A stretch of DNA of 64,000 nucleotides from Zhenpiania hominis (GCF_014333425.1 NZ_JACRYT010000003.1:186001-250000), one strand, 5' to 3'; shown: positions 1 to 9,222, counted from the first letter of the stretch. The notes: a model not told the origin generated them from the sequence alone. Program-made: numbers and translations.

Positions 1-926
1 ACAGCGATCGCGGCAGCTTCGGCCTCTGCCATTTTTTTTAAATTGGAATTGCTGGACAGCCACTTGGCGGCAGTCAGATTCGTATGAAAAGAATGCTCCA
101 GAATCATACCCTTAGTACCGACTGATTTCGAACCCCGCAGTACTCCATAATATTCCGTCTTGTTATCTTTGTTCAGCCGCTGCCAAATCTGATAATCCTG
201 CCTTGTATCCATGACGGATTCAATGATCTGCCCCAGCATAACGGCCAGAGCGTCTTTTGTATTGCCCTTCTGAGTAATGATTAAAGGATAGTCCGTGGAC
301 TTGGAGCTGGTGGCGTTAGAATGAAGAGAAAGAAACAGATCATATCCCTTTGAGGAGGTACCCCGTTCGTACACTCCCATATCTTTGCTCTGAGAGCTTC
401 GGGTAGTATCAACCACTACATTTGTATATTCTTCCAATTCCTGCTTCAGATAATTCTGCAGTTTCCAGGTCATCTGAGATTCATAGTAGGATTTTAAAAC
501 CGGGCTGCGGTTTACGTTTCCATAGTGGCCGGCATCCAGCATAACGAAGACATAACCGTTGCTTTTGTGAAAAACGGCCTGAACATTCGTATCTTCTTGC
601 GGATAAATGGTCCAGACAAAAGAACTGCCTGAGGAAACCGGTCCGCTTACCGTAGTGTCCGGCGCCTCCCCGTTTATTTTAATAGAGGAAACGCCATAGC
701 CTTTGTCCGGCGTAACAATCACTTTGACACCCTTTGCAGCAGTCTCTTCCGTTACCGTTTCCGGATCGACAGAAACGGTTCCTCCCGCGCTGGGAATGAC
801 GCTTATCTGATATTCTGCTGGTTCCTCTCCGCTTTCCGCCGCAAAAACACCGGGAGCAAAAGAAAACATTGTTGCAACCATAACCACACAGATTACCAGA
901 CTGAACATTCTAGCCGCATACTTCAA
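1..926 (-). CDS. N-acetylmuramoyl-L-alanine amidase (Amidase_3), 3' end cut by window edge
   Basis: Secreted zinc amidase predicted to cleave the MurNAc-L-Ala bond of peptidoglycan. Only the first ~308 residues lie in the window. A signal peptide ending FAPGVFA is followed by one repeat-like beta domain and then the amidase core. The core shows DAGHYG, YYESQM, LSLHSN and EHSFHTN, the expected His/Glu/His/Glu set. The start is taken as TTG at 926 because the residues before the first ATG (908) supply the charged n-region and align position by position with the upstream paralogue's MRNRTRIFSL. The ribosome site AAGGAG (938-943) overlaps the stop codon of that paralogue 15 nt away, so the two genes form an operon. 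The ATG at 908 is the alternative start. Confidence 0.85.
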   Translation of the reverse strand, partial: MKYAARMFSLVICVVMVATMFSFAPGVFAAESGEEPAEYQISVIPSAGGTVSVDPETVTEETAAKGVKVIVTPDKGYGVSSIKINGEAPDTTVSGPVSSGSSFVWTIYPQEDTNVQAVFHKSNGYVFVMLDAGHYGNVNRSPVLKSYYESQMTWKLQNYLKQELEEYTNVVVDTTRSSQSKDMGVYERGTSSKGYDLFLSLHSNATSSKSTDYPLIITQKGNTKDALAVMLGQIIESVMDTRQDYQIWQRLNKDNKTEYYGVLRGSKSVGTKGMILEHSFHTNLTAAKWLSSNSNLKKMAEAEAAAIA

Positions 927-941
927 TTCAGTTCACGCTCC

Positions 942-2921
942 TTATACAGTCTTTGTATAGCCATTTTTCAGATAGATCCAATAGCCGTTTCTCTTCAGCT
1001 GTCCCCATTTGCCATTGCTGGTCTTGGCCTTCAGCCGATAGACTTTGTTTTTTTTCACTTTACCCATAGTTCTGGAGCTGGTGCTGCAGCTCTTTCTCAT
1101 ACGCAGGCTGGTTACTTTAATCCGTACCCGCTTGGAAGTTTTTACGATCTTCGTGGAAGTTACCGGTTTTGTCCAGTTCAGATAAATCCAGTATCCGTTG
1201 GTTTTCAGCTGTCCCCATTTGCCGTTACTGGTTTTCGCTTTCAGCCGATAGGTCTTGTTTTTCTTTGCCTTTCCAAGAACCTTTCCCTTTGTGCTTGGGC
1301 TTTTGCGGAATTTCAAATTGCTGCGGACTACCTTCACCTTCTGCGAAGATTTCACTGTCTTTACCGAAGAAGATGAGCTGCTGCTTACAACCTTCGTATA
1401 ACCGTTTTTCAGGTAGATCCAATATCCGTTTGTCTTCAGCTGTCCCCATTTACCATCCTTGGTCTTGGCTTTCAGCTGGTATACTTTATTTTTTTTAGCC
1501 TTTCCCATGGACTTCGAACTGGTGCTGTAACTCTTTCTCATGTTCAGACTGCCTACCAGAACCTTCACCTTCTGTGAGCTGCTTACAATTTTAGAAGAAC
1601 TGTTGCTGGAGCTTGTGTTTGAAGAAGAGGAATTGTCAGAATCAATTATAGCTCCCGAACCATCCTTGGTCATTCCGTAGTAATCCGCGATGACTTCTGC
1701 CTCTGCCTCTGCCATTTTCTTCAAATTAGAGTTGCTGGACAGCCATTTTGCGGCTGCCAGGTTCGTATGGAAGGAATGCTCAACAATCATTCCTTTTGTC
1801 CCTACAGCCTTTGAACCTCTCAATACTCCATAATATTCGGTCTTGTTGTCGCTGTTCAGCTTCTGCCATACCTTATAGCCCTGCTTTGTGTTCATTGTAT
1901 CCTCGATCACTTTTCCCAGATTTTTGGCAAGCTTGTCCCCGGTATTTCCTTTCTGTGTAATAATCAGAGGATAATCCGTAGACTTGGAGGATACCGCGTT
2001 GGAGTGAAGGGACAGGAAGAGATCATATCCCTTGGAAGCAGTGCCGCGGTTGTAAACATTCATATCCTTTTTCTGATCTTTCCTGGTTACGCCTATCGCA
2101 AACCCACTATATTCTAAAAGCTCTTCTTTCAAGTAATTATGTAAAGACCATGTCATATTGGACTCATAGTAACTGGAGTAAACCGGACTGCGGTTATATT
2201 TTCCGTAATGGCCGGCGTCCAGCATGATTTTTATTTGTTCGGAGAAAATTGCTTTTACAGTATGGTCCTTTGTAACATTGTTGAGAGTGTATGTGCTTTT
2301 TGCTCCCACTGATTTACCGTCCACTTGCAGGTCGGAAAGATAATATCCGCTTTTTGCCTTGGCGGTAATCGTTACACTGCCGTTTTCTGTCACATTTTGA
2401 GAGGCAGTGATGGTTCCCCTTGAAGAGGAATTTACGGAAGTTGTAATTTTAAAGGTGCTCAGTTTCGCGAATCTCGCTGATATGATTGTATCAGCCTCTG
2501 CTGTAAAGGTGCCGGAGAGGGCTGTATAAGAGTTTTCTACCGCAATACTATCTTCGCCTACTGTGACCGAAAGCAGCTTATAGCCAGTAGAGGGAGTCAC
2601 TGTATAAGATACGATTTCCCCTTGCTTTGCTTCCTGCTTGTCTACGGTGATAGTGCCGCTTCCCTCCTCAAGTACCGTTCGGATGGTGTAAACCTCAGTT
2701 TCTTCCTGGGAAGGAACCTCTTCCTCCTCATTTTCCGAAAGCATTTTTGCTGCTGGCTCTGCCTCGGCTGCCGGTTCGGTCGGAGCGCTTATTTGTGTCT
2801 GCTCAGTCTGCTCACCGCTTGGTGCATCTTCTTGCGCGAATACGGCCGGCGCGAAAGAAAAGACCGTCAGCAGCATGCACACGGCTATTGCTAAACTGAA
2901 AATTCTCGTTCTGTTCCTCAT
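942..2921 (-). CDS. Secreted N-acetylmuramoyl-L-alanine amidase with three C-terminal SH3-like repeats
   Basis: A 659-residue wall hydrolase. Residues 1-29 are a signal peptide (ends APAVFA). Residues 75-230 hold two InlB-B/Listeria-Bacteroides-like repeat domains. Residues 231-415 are an Amidase_3 catalytic domain with zinc ligands and catalytic acid in DAGHYG (H238), YYESNM (E253), LSLHSN (H306) and VEHSFHTN (E381). A Ser/Asn-rich linker follows. Three SH3b-like repeats, each ending KWGQLK.NGYWIYL, probably bind the wall. Ribosome site AGAGGT lies 7 nt before ATG. It is first in an operon with the paralogue at 926, which has a different domain arrangement before its catalytic core. The family is secure; the exact substrate bond is inferred. 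Confidence 0.9.
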   Translation of the reverse strand: MRNRTRIFSLAIAVCMLLTVFSFAPAVFAQEDAPSGEQTEQTQISAPTEPAAEAEPAAKMLSENEEEEVPSQEETEVYTIRTVLEEGSGTITVDKQEAKQGEIVSYTVTPSTGYKLLSVTVGEDSIAVENSYTALSGTFTAEADTIISARFAKLSTFKITTSVNSSSRGTITASQNVTENGSVTITAKAKSGYYLSDLQVDGKSVGAKSTYTLNNVTKDHTVKAIFSEQIKIMLDAGHYGKYNRSPVYSSYYESNMTWSLHNYLKEELLEYSGFAIGVTRKDQKKDMNVYNRGTASKGYDLFLSLHSNAVSSKSTDYPLIITQKGNTGDKLAKNLGKVIEDTMNTKQGYKVWQKLNSDNKTEYYGVLRGSKAVGTKGMIVEHSFHTNLAAAKWLSSNSNLKKMAEAEAEVIADYYGMTKDGSGAIIDSDNSSSSNTSSSNSSSKIVSSSQKVKVLVGSLNMRKSYSTSSKSMGKAKKNKVYQLKAKTKDGKWGQLKTNGYWIYLKNGYTKVVSSSSSSSVKTVKSSQKVKVVRSNLKFRKSPSTKGKVLGKAKKNKTYRLKAKTSNGKWGQLKTNGYWIYLNWTKPVTSTKIVKTSKRVRIKVTSLRMRKSCSTSSRTMGKVKKNKVYRLKAKTSNGKWGQLKRNGYWIYLKNGYTKTV

Positions 2922-2974
2922 TATGTTTACCTCTTTTATAAATAATAACCAGATATTAATATGAAAACGATTTT

Positions 2975-3004
2975 ATTATACAATAGGAATCAAGAAATAT
3001 TCAA
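2975..3004 (-). promoter_or_regulatory. Probable sigma-A promoter of the amidase operon
   Basis: On the minus strand TTGAAT (2999-3004) and TATAAT (2975-2980) are separated by 18 bp. The -10 lies about 54 bp upstream of the amidase ATG. Confidence 0.6.
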
Positions 3005-3238
3005 TAGTTTCAGCACTAAGAACCATATTTTACATGGGGATTTTCTTATAGTTTTGATAATATATTATGTAAACCACAAGATATATGTACTTCTCTATAT
3101 TTACGTATGAAACGGTCCTTTTCGGAATTAACAGAATCCAAACATTTTATAAAAATTTTGATAACAAACAGGAAGTATCTTAGTTTCAACATCACATAAG
3201 AGAAAGGTCGGAGATAATGAAAGAACACCCGGTAACTG
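3005..3238. other. AT-rich intergenic stretch without a supported gene
   Basis: Between the amidase promoter and the terminator behind the dlt operon I see no convincing gene. A 60-codon minus-strand frame at 3046-3228 lacks a ribosome site and any recognisable motif. Confidence 0.5.
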
Positions 3239-3285
3239 AAAAACCATCAGGCGTACGGCCTAAAGGCCATCTGCCCGATGGTTTT
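3239..3285. terminator. Bidirectional rho-independent terminator at the end of the dlt operon
   Basis: An inverted repeat with arms AAACCATC..GGC and GCC..GATGGTTT has short U-tracts on both strands (GGTTTTTC each way). It lies immediately downstream of dltX at 3288 and would stop dlt transcripts. Confidence 0.75.
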
Positions 3286-3287
3286 TC

Positions 3288-3449
3288 TTAAAACTGCGCA
3301 TAAATGAATTTGGGCGCTGTGGAAAGATTCGCCAGCATAAAGTAGCCGTAAATTGCCATCATCAGCCCATAAAAGAGCAATACATATTTTCCATAGCTCC
3401 AGACGTTACTTTGTCTGAGCTTCTGTCGCAAAGTGGTAAATGCTTTCAT
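3288..3449 (-). CDS. dltX: DltX-like small membrane protein of the D-alanylation operon
   Basis: A 53-residue protein with a basic N-terminus, one hydrophobic segment (residues 21-41) and the C-terminal sequence KFIYAQF. The FxYxxF ending is the signature of DltX, the small partner of DltB/DltD in lipoteichoic acid D-alanylation; work on that family implicates the Tyr as D-alanyl acceptor. It overlaps the 3' end of dltD by 44 nt. In staphylococci and bacilli dltX precedes dltA; here it closes the operon. Start taken as ATG 3449; the Shine-Dalgarno sequence is weak (AAAGGA 13 nt upstream), so translation may depend on coupling to dltD. Confidence 0.75.
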   Translation of the reverse strand: MKAFTTLRQKLRQSNVWSYGKYVLLFYGLMMAIYGYFMLANLSTAPKFIYAQF

Positions 3450-4584
3450 TGATATCCAACCATCCTTTCCATCCAAGATGAACTTTATCTAAAAAGAAAT
3501 AACGAGTGTATTCGTCTTTCGCAAAATCGGCGAGATCCGCTCCATATTCTGCGGCAAGCTTTCGAATATTTTTATAGTAAGCATTTCTTTCTGTTTTGGG
3601 GAATCCGATGTGGTCGTACCAGTAGCCGTTGACTGGCATCAGCACCAACATGGGCTGAATTCCCGTTTCGCGGCAGACATTTAGAAAACACCGGAGATCG
3701 TCATATTCCGGAGACTCTGCGTAAGACGCGTTTCTTGAGGAATTTTTTGTTTTATCCAGTTTTGGAAGAATATTTTTCCTGTAAACGCGATTGGCGACAT
3801 AAAATGGATTGTCTTTAGAGCCTTTTTGTCCCTCTTTGCGGGCAATGGCATTATAAGCAGCCCAATCCGGCTCTTTCGATTGTACCCTTTTTTTCGGATT
3901 ATAGGGTTCCACGCCTTTTACAGCAGCCGCGGCCGCGATACCTACTTTGCTTTTTTCGGCGAGAAATCCTCGGTAAAAACGGACATACTGCCGATCGTAA
4001 AAACTGGGATTTTTGTTTAGGAAAACTCTTTCATAGCGTTCCACTCTTTCTTTTGTCTGGGGATCACCAGATAAAAGAGCTTTGCTTCTCTGTATCATAT
4101 AGTCCTTTGTTTTCTGTGAAAGCTTTTTATTCTGAAGCATGGCTACAAATGTCTCGTCAGAAAAACGGGAGGCATAAGCCGGCGCAAGAACCCCCTCTTT
4201 GGTAAACCACTGAGGAGACAGAATCAGCACAACCTTTTTATTTTTTACGCCATCTGACAGAGCAGACAACTCTACAGCATGGAAAAGAGACTGATAATAC
4301 CCGGCTCCAACCATCATCATATTTAGGGCATTATCTTTAAACAGATTCGCCGGATGACTGGCCATCTTTTTTCCATGCCGGAACTCAGAAGAACCTAAGG
4401 TGAGAATGGTATTCTCATTCATATTCTCTTTGATTTCTTCTGTCGCGAAAAATTTGTAGGAGCTGATCCAGCTTCCGAAAGAATGGGGATCAAAATGCGC
4501 TTTTTTATCAATCAGCGTATGGATCCCCAACACCGTTCCGGAAAACAGAATAAAGGCGATCAGAAACGCAGTTACCCTTTTCAC
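3406..4584 (-). CDS. dltD: D-alanyl-lipoteichoic acid biosynthesis protein DltD
   Basis: 392 residues, near the usual DltD length. One N-terminal transmembrane segment (residues 5-25) anchors an extracellular SGNH-like esterase fold. Visible motifs are LTLGSSEF with the predicted catalytic Ser, and a C-terminal FLDKVHLGWKGW that should supply the Asp/His pair. DltD performs the last extracellular step that places D-Ala on teichoic acid. The start is GTG at 4584 with AGGAG 8 nt upstream, only 4 nt after the dltC stop. Operon position between dltC and dltX supports the call. Confidence 0.93.
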   Translation of the reverse strand: MKRVTAFLIAFILFSGTVLGIHTLIDKKAHFDPHSFGSWISSYKFFATEEIKENMNENTILTLGSSEFRHGKKMASHPANLFKDNALNMMMVGAGYYQSLFHAVELSALSDGVKNKKVVLILSPQWFTKEGVLAPAYASRFSDETFVAMLQNKKLSQKTKDYMIQRSKALLSGDPQTKERVERYERVFLNKNPSFYDRQYVRFYRGFLAEKSKVGIAAAAAVKGVEPYNPKKRVQSKEPDWAAYNAIARKEGQKGSKDNPFYVANRVYRKNILPKLDKTKNSSRNASYAESPEYDDLRCFLNVCRETGIQPMLVLMPVNGYWYDHIGFPKTERNAYYKNIRKLAAEYGADLADFAKDEYTRYFFLDKVHLGWKGWLDINESIYHFATEAQTK

Positions 4585-4588
4585 GGTT

Positions 4589-4819
4589 CTAACTCCTGGA
4601 CTGAATCAGAGCGATGATCTTTGCCGGCGTCTCCACATCGCTGCGTTCTACTTCTGATGGAGAAATCACAATCCCGAACTCGTCCTCTATAGCGACGAGA
4701 AGTTCTGTAAAAGCCAGAGAATCCAGCAGATCTTCCTCAAACAGGTTCAGATTCCGATCTTCTCTTACAATATCGTCTTCACAAATTTCTTCCAGTAGAT
4801 TTAATACTCTTTCTTCCAT
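4589..4819 (-). CDS. dltC: D-alanyl carrier protein DltC
   Basis: A 76-residue acyl-carrier-like protein. The phosphopantetheine attachment Ser is in LLDSLAF, followed by an acidic helix (AIEDEFGI) as in the family. It carries D-Ala loaded by DltA to the DltB membrane channel. The ATG at 4819 is preferred over an in-frame GTG at 4831 because GAGGTG sits directly against the GTG but at useful distance from the ATG. Confidence 0.93.
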   Translation of the reverse strand: MEERVLNLLEEICEDDIVREDRNLNLFEEDLLDSLAFTELLVAIEDEFGIVISPSEVERSDVETPAKIIALIQSRS

Positions 4820-4847
4820 TTTTAAATACACCTCACTTTTAAAATTT

Positions 4848-6005
4848 TTATATCAGCGCTCCCGAAAACAGGAGAAAACCGAACATAATCAGATTAATGG
4901 TAACCAACCAGGACAGAGTCCTATACCAAATCTTCTTTTTATTTCTTTTATAAAATCCTGACTTTTTCTGATATATTTCCGTCAGAGCCAGGAGTACTCC
5001 ATGGTAAAGACCGTAGAGCAGGTAATTTGCTGTGAGCCCATGCCAGGCCCCCATAACAGCCATATTGAGAATAAAGCCGATGGAGGCGCCTGTCAGCCGC
5101 GACGTAAACCATTTCCCTTTGATCGCGAGCATCATAAACCGTGAAAATAGGAAATCACGGAACCAGAAAGATAACGTCATATGCCAACGGTTCCAGAAAT
5201 CCTTCATATCAACGCTGGCGAAAGGCCGTTTGAAATTTTCAGGAACTCGGATCCCGAAGAGATAGCCGGAACCGATCGCCATCAGGCTGTAGCCTGCGAA
5301 ATCAAAGAACAGATAGATTCCATAACAGTAGCTGTACCCGACATATTCCAGAAAGCTCTGTGGATCCTGAAAGAATCCGACTCCCCTGTGAACCAGAGCC
5401 GCCAGAACAAATTTATATAAAACCCCTATTAAAAATTTTAAAATCCCATTTCCAAGAAGGTCCAGATATTCTTCCCTGGTATAACGTTTTTTTCCATCCT
5501 CCAGATATCTCCTGCTCCGATCAATGGGGCCACAGCTGAATGTAGAAAACAAGAGAAGAAAGTCTGTAAAATCAAGCCACTTCACTTCCCTGATAATCCC
5601 GTCGTAGATTTCGATAATGATCTGTGCCGCCCGGAATGTCAGATATGAAATCCCCAGGAACTGGAACAGACTGAAGGAAGCTCCTCCCGCTATCTCTGAA
5701 ATTTTGCAGAGAATCAGCGGAAGGATAACAAGAAAAAGAAAACTTCGGTAAATTGCCGTATTTCTGTTTTCTCCCTGGGAAAGCCGTAGTTTTAAATAAA
5801 GCTTTATCAGGAAAAATTCCAGCAGATAAAATGCAATCAAATAAGCGAGATGTATTTTATCCGGCCAGAAGACAACGCCGATTATCAGTATGGAAACTGC
5901 CGTCCGGTATCCTTGAAGGGATCTACCGGTAAATCCCAGTACAATGGCTGGAATAAAAACCAATATTAGCAGCAGGAAAAAGGAAATACTTCCAAAAAAA
6001 CTCAT
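4848..6005 (-). CDS. dltB: MBOAT-family D-alanyl transfer protein DltB
   Basis: A 385-residue polytopic membrane O-acyltransferase with about ten hydrophobic segments. The MBOAT histidine lies in GAWHGL near residue 320, and the preceding DFWNRWHMTLSFWFRDF segment is typical of the family. It receives D-Ala from DltC and passes it outward for DltD/DltX. Its ATG overlaps the dltA stop by one base (TAATG), so the two are translationally coupled. Confidence 0.95.
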   Translation of the reverse strand: MSFFGSISFFLLLILVFIPAIVLGFTGRSLQGYRTAVSILIIGVVFWPDKIHLAYLIAFYLLEFFLIKLYLKLRLSQGENRNTAIYRSFLFLVILPLILCKISEIAGGASFSLFQFLGISYLTFRAAQIIIEIYDGIIREVKWLDFTDFLLLFSTFSCGPIDRSRRYLEDGKKRYTREEYLDLLGNGILKFLIGVLYKFVLAALVHRGVGFFQDPQSFLEYVGYSYCYGIYLFFDFAGYSLMAIGSGYLFGIRVPENFKRPFASVDMKDFWNRWHMTLSFWFRDFLFSRFMMLAIKGKWFTSRLTGASIGFILNMAVMGAWHGLTANYLLYGLYHGVLLALTEIYQKKSGFYKRNKKKIWYRTLSWLVTINLIMFGFLLFSGALI

Positions 6006-7525
6006 TATACAAGTCCTCCCAGCTGTTTTCGATCTACCTTCCCGTTTTGATTCATAGGAAGCTGGTTAAGGAATATAATCTTCTTCGGAATCATGTAAGA
6101 AGGAAGATATTCTCTCAGCTTTTCCTTCATGGATTTCGAAAAAAGTGTCGGATTGGAAGGTTTTGCATCTCCCATAACAAAGGCTGTCAGGCTCCGAACC
6201 TTACCGTCCTTCCTGTTCGGCACTACTACCGCGTGGGAAATTTCTTTCAGCTGCAGCAGATTTTTTTCGATATCTTCTAATTCAATGCGATAACCGTTCA
6301 GTTTAATTTGTAGATCGATCCGGCCTTCATAATAGAGATTTCCGTCATCGTCCAAATAACCTTTGTCGCCGGTACGGTAAGCCCGATAGGATTTTCCCTC
6401 TTTTTCCAGGTTAAAAAACGCTTTTTCCGTTAAATCATCCCTCTTAAAATAGCCCGCGCTCACCGTGTCGCCGGCGATGATAATTTCTCCGGATTCGCAT
6501 GGAGAGGCCTTAGAACCGTCCGATTTTCGGATTTCCAGAAAGGTTCCCGGTTTTGGTTTTCCACAGGGAAGCGGACAGATCCTGCTTGCCAGTTTTTTCG
6601 TTACATGCACCTCTGTGACAGCGACTGTAGATTCTGTCGGTCCATATGTGTTCATAATCACAGCTTTTGGGAAACGTTCCATCAGCTTGAGCGCTGTGGA
6701 ATTGGTCAGAGTTTCCCCACAGAACAGGAAAGCTTCTATGTGCGGCATCTGTCGGCTGTCGAACAGCTTGTCCGCCAGACACATGTCCGCGAAAGAAGGT
6801 GTCGAAACCCATATCGCAGTGTCCGACTCTTTTAGAGCAGGCATCAGTTTTTTAAAGTCCATCTGTGTTTCCTTATCAAGGAGATATAGAGTCCCTCTGC
6901 AGGCCAGACAGGTATACAGATCCATAACTGACAGATCGAAGGAAAAGGGAGCCTGGTTTAAAAATACTTTCCCTATTTTATCTTTTACAGGAGTTCCAAG
7001 TCCCACGGACCATTCCAGATAATGATTCAGATTGTTTGCGGTTATCTGAACGCCTTTTGGCATGCCTGTACTTCCAGATGTGAAAATGATGTAAAAAATA
7101 TCTTCTCCCTTTACCCAGAAGCTCTCATCAATCGCTTCTTCCCATTCCTGAATTATAGAAATGGTATCTTCCAGAGAAACAGCATTGCCGAGATCCGCGG
7201 AGGTATCTTCCAGAGCGAAGATCAAAGACGGCTGCGCGGCTTTGATGGTACTTTCAATACGACTGTCGGGAATGGAAATGTCCAGCGGACAGTAAGCCCT
7301 TCCTGATTTTACAGCCGCGAGAAAGCAGACGATCATATAGATATCTTTATGACCATACACAGCAACTGGAGCTTTATTGTCTTTGCATTGGTTCTGGATG
7401 TAATTTGCGAGACGTCCGGAATAATCATCCAGCTCTTTATAGGTAAGAAAGCGGTCCTGATAGCGGACGGCTATATTCTGCCCATGATTTTGGGCATAAA
7501 AAGATAACTGTCTTAAGATGTTCAT
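6005..7525 (-). CDS. dltA: D-alanine--D-alanyl carrier protein ligase DltA
   Basis: A ~506-residue ANL-superfamily adenylation enzyme that activates D-Ala with ATP and loads DltC in the cytoplasm. Motifs in order: FTSGSTGMPKGV (phosphate loop), NTYGPTEST, YRTGDKGYL and the C-terminal catalytic Lys in NQNGKVDRKQL. ATG 7525 is preferred to GTG 7534 because the GGGAAG ribosome site is 8 nt from the ATG but overlaps the GTG. It is first gene of the dlt operon, with a near-consensus promoter about 70 bp upstream. Confidence 0.95.
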   Translation of the reverse strand: MNILRQLSFYAQNHGQNIAVRYQDRFLTYKELDDYSGRLANYIQNQCKDNKAPVAVYGHKDIYMIVCFLAAVKSGRAYCPLDISIPDSRIESTIKAAQPSLIFALEDTSADLGNAVSLEDTISIIQEWEEAIDESFWVKGEDIFYIIFTSGSTGMPKGVQITANNLNHYLEWSVGLGTPVKDKIGKVFLNQAPFSFDLSVMDLYTCLACRGTLYLLDKETQMDFKKLMPALKESDTAIWVSTPSFADMCLADKLFDSRQMPHIEAFLFCGETLTNSTALKLMERFPKAVIMNTYGPTESTVAVTEVHVTKKLASRICPLPCGKPKPGTFLEIRKSDGSKASPCESGEIIIAGDTVSAGYFKRDDLTEKAFFNLEKEGKSYRAYRTGDKGYLDDDGNLYYEGRIDLQIKLNGYRIELEDIEKNLLQLKEISHAVVVPNRKDGKVRSLTAFVMGDAKPSNPTLFSKSMKEKLREYLPSYMIPKKIIFLNQLPMNQNGKVDRKQLGGLV

Positions 7526-7596
7526 GTTATTCACTTCCCTTCTTTACATTCACACTTTACACATTCGCAAAGAACACGATCTCTTTGCTTTGTTCA

Positions 7597-7625
7597 AGTG
7601 TACGTGCTTGGGATGAAATTGTCAA
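7597..7625 (-). promoter_or_regulatory. Strong sigma-A promoter of the dlt operon
   Basis: Minus strand: TTGACA (7620-7625), 17-bp spacer, TACACT (7597-7602), about 72 bp upstream of the dltA start. No obvious two-component operator repeat is visible beside it. Confidence 0.85.
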
Positions 7626-7731
7626 GATAGAAACCATTTAAGGATTTCTTACAACTTTCTTACACCATTATATTAAACAGAGAAATTAAACTTGAAATAA
7701 ATCAGGGGTAAAAAGAGATTAAACCAAATAG

Positions 7732-7757
7732 AAAAAAGATCCCGCGGGATCTTTTTT
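7732..7757. terminator. Palindromic bidirectional terminator
   Basis: A perfect 26-bp palindrome: A6 plus GATCCCG, then CGGGATC plus T6. It lies 11 nt past the deacetylase stop and separates that gene from the dlt promoter. Confidence 0.85.
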
Positions 7758-7767
7758 CAGGTGTTTA

Positions 7768-9222
7768 TTATTTAAGGTAAAAATAATCATATCCATAAAA
7801 TTTACCGTTTTTGGGCGTTTCATTATACCGATATTGTAAAAGCTCACTGACGGTTACCAGCTGATAGCCTTCTTTTAGCAGCCATGGCACCATCTGTTCT
7901 ACCGCCTTAGCAGTAGAATCATAGATGGAGTGCATCAGAATTACCCTGCCATCCAGATTTTTAACGCCCTTAACTACCTTCATAACACTTTTCGCTTTTC
8001 GGCTCTTCCAGTCCAGTGTATCTACAGACCATAGAACAATCGGCGCTTTCGCATGTTTTTCCACCGCCTTACTGTTATTGCCGTACGGAGGCCGAAAAAC
8101 AGACGCAGTCTGTCCACAGGCTTTTTTCAGCGCGTTATTAGTTTTATCAATTTGTTTCCTGACCTGCTTTGGTTTTAGCTTTTTTAAATCCGGATGGGAC
8201 CAGCTGTGGCTTCCAATCTCCATTCCCAGTTCCGCTTCCCTTTTGACTACTTCCGGGTAGGCCGCTACATTCTGTCCCAGTTCAAAGAATGTGGCAACAG
8301 CGCCGTATTCTTCCAAACAGTCTAAAATACGGTTACTTGTTTTAGGAAACGGTCCGTCGTCAAAGGTGAGTGCCACCATTGGCCGGGATGGATCAATGGC
8401 TCGTATCTCAATCTGATCACGGATGACGCCTTTTAGTTCCTGGTACGTTACCTCCACCGCGATGGGACCTTCCTCCTTATTTACAACCGTCCCCGCGTCA
8501 AAGTAGAATTTTACGCCCTTTTCTGTGAGCACAAATTTGTTAAAATTTTCTTCCGCATTAGATAAAGCATTTTGATACCTTTTTACCAGCTGGTCCGGGT
8601 ATTTTTCTTTAAAATACTTTGTCATATACTGGGAACAGAAGTCCTTATAGTCCGGATTAAAAATTTGAATCGCGGTGAGCGGCATTCCAGTATCCGTTGA
8701 GAAATTGTAAGTGTAGATATTGGAGGAAATAGGCGTCATCTGACGTTTATCCGCTTTCCTCTGTTCCTCAGAAAATACCAGCCCTATTGCCGCCCGCTGC
8801 GTTTTATAAGAATCGTAATCTACCAGCATGGCGATTGTATCTTCTTTTCCCGCGCCTTTGTGATCGGTCTCAAACTGATTGACTAGAGCTTCCGCGATTC
8901 CTTGGATATATCCATCCATAGAGGATTGACCGGTGATCGGGTATTCCATAGCCGCTGAAAGAGGCGTTCCAAACTTTACTAGCTCTTGTGGCTGCCCTAC
9001 ATTTTTTGTTTCATCCACTTCTTTAAAATATTCGGATGCATAAGCCTTAAAGCTGTCTTCATCATTGTAGGCATCTCCTGAGAACAGCGCCGCGATCACA
9101 ATGACTGCTGTTACCACACACATAGCAAGCAGTACTCCGGTAAGAACTTTGTGTATTTTTTTCTTTCTTTTCAGACGAGCCTCACGGTTGGCGCGTCTTC
9201 TGTCTGCATTCGTTACTGTCAA
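7768..9222 (-). CDS. Membrane-anchored polysaccharide (peptidoglycan) deacetylase
   Basis: 484 residues. A strongly basic N-terminus (RRRANREARLKRKKK) and one transmembrane helix (residues ~28-48) give an N-in anchor. An extracellular domain of ~220 residues resembles the region preceding NodB in PdaC/PgdA-type enzymes. The NodB homology domain shows TFDDGPFP (metal Asp), SHSWSHPDL (HxxxH metal ligands), FRPPYGNN and LMHSIYD. Likely removes N-acetyl groups from wall glycan, giving lysozyme resistance (family knowledge). The start is TTG at 9222 after a G-rich ribosome site (AGGGGGGGAAAAG); no in-frame ATG precedes the helix. Confidence 0.88.
   Translation of the reverse strand: MTVTNADRRRANREARLKRKKKIHKVLTGVLLAMCVVTAVIVIAALFSGDAYNDEDSFKAYASEYFKEVDETKNVGQPQELVKFGTPLSAAMEYPITGQSSMDGYIQGIAEALVNQFETDHKGAGKEDTIAMLVDYDSYKTQRAAIGLVFSEEQRKADKRQMTPISSNIYTYNFSTDTGMPLTAIQIFNPDYKDFCSQYMTKYFKEKYPDQLVKRYQNALSNAEENFNKFVLTEKGVKFYFDAGTVVNKEEGPIAVEVTYQELKGVIRDQIEIRAIDPSRPMVALTFDDGPFPKTSNRILDCLEEYGAVATFFELGQNVAAYPEVVKREAELGMEIGSHSWSHPDLKKLKPKQVRKQIDKTNNALKKACGQTASVFRPPYGNNSKAVEKHAKAPIVLWSVDTLDWKSRKAKSVMKVVKGVKNLDGRVILMHSIYDSTAKAVEQMVPWLLKEGYQLVTVSELLQYRYNETPKNGKFYGYDYFYLK

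Noticed and set aside
942..2921. Assembly artefact as explanation of the amidase duplication
   Set aside because: The two amidases differ throughout in codons and in domain content, so they are true paralogues.
3046..3228. 60-codon minus-strand frame behind the dlt terminator
   Set aside because: No ribosome site, no recognisable pattern, AT-rich intergenic composition.
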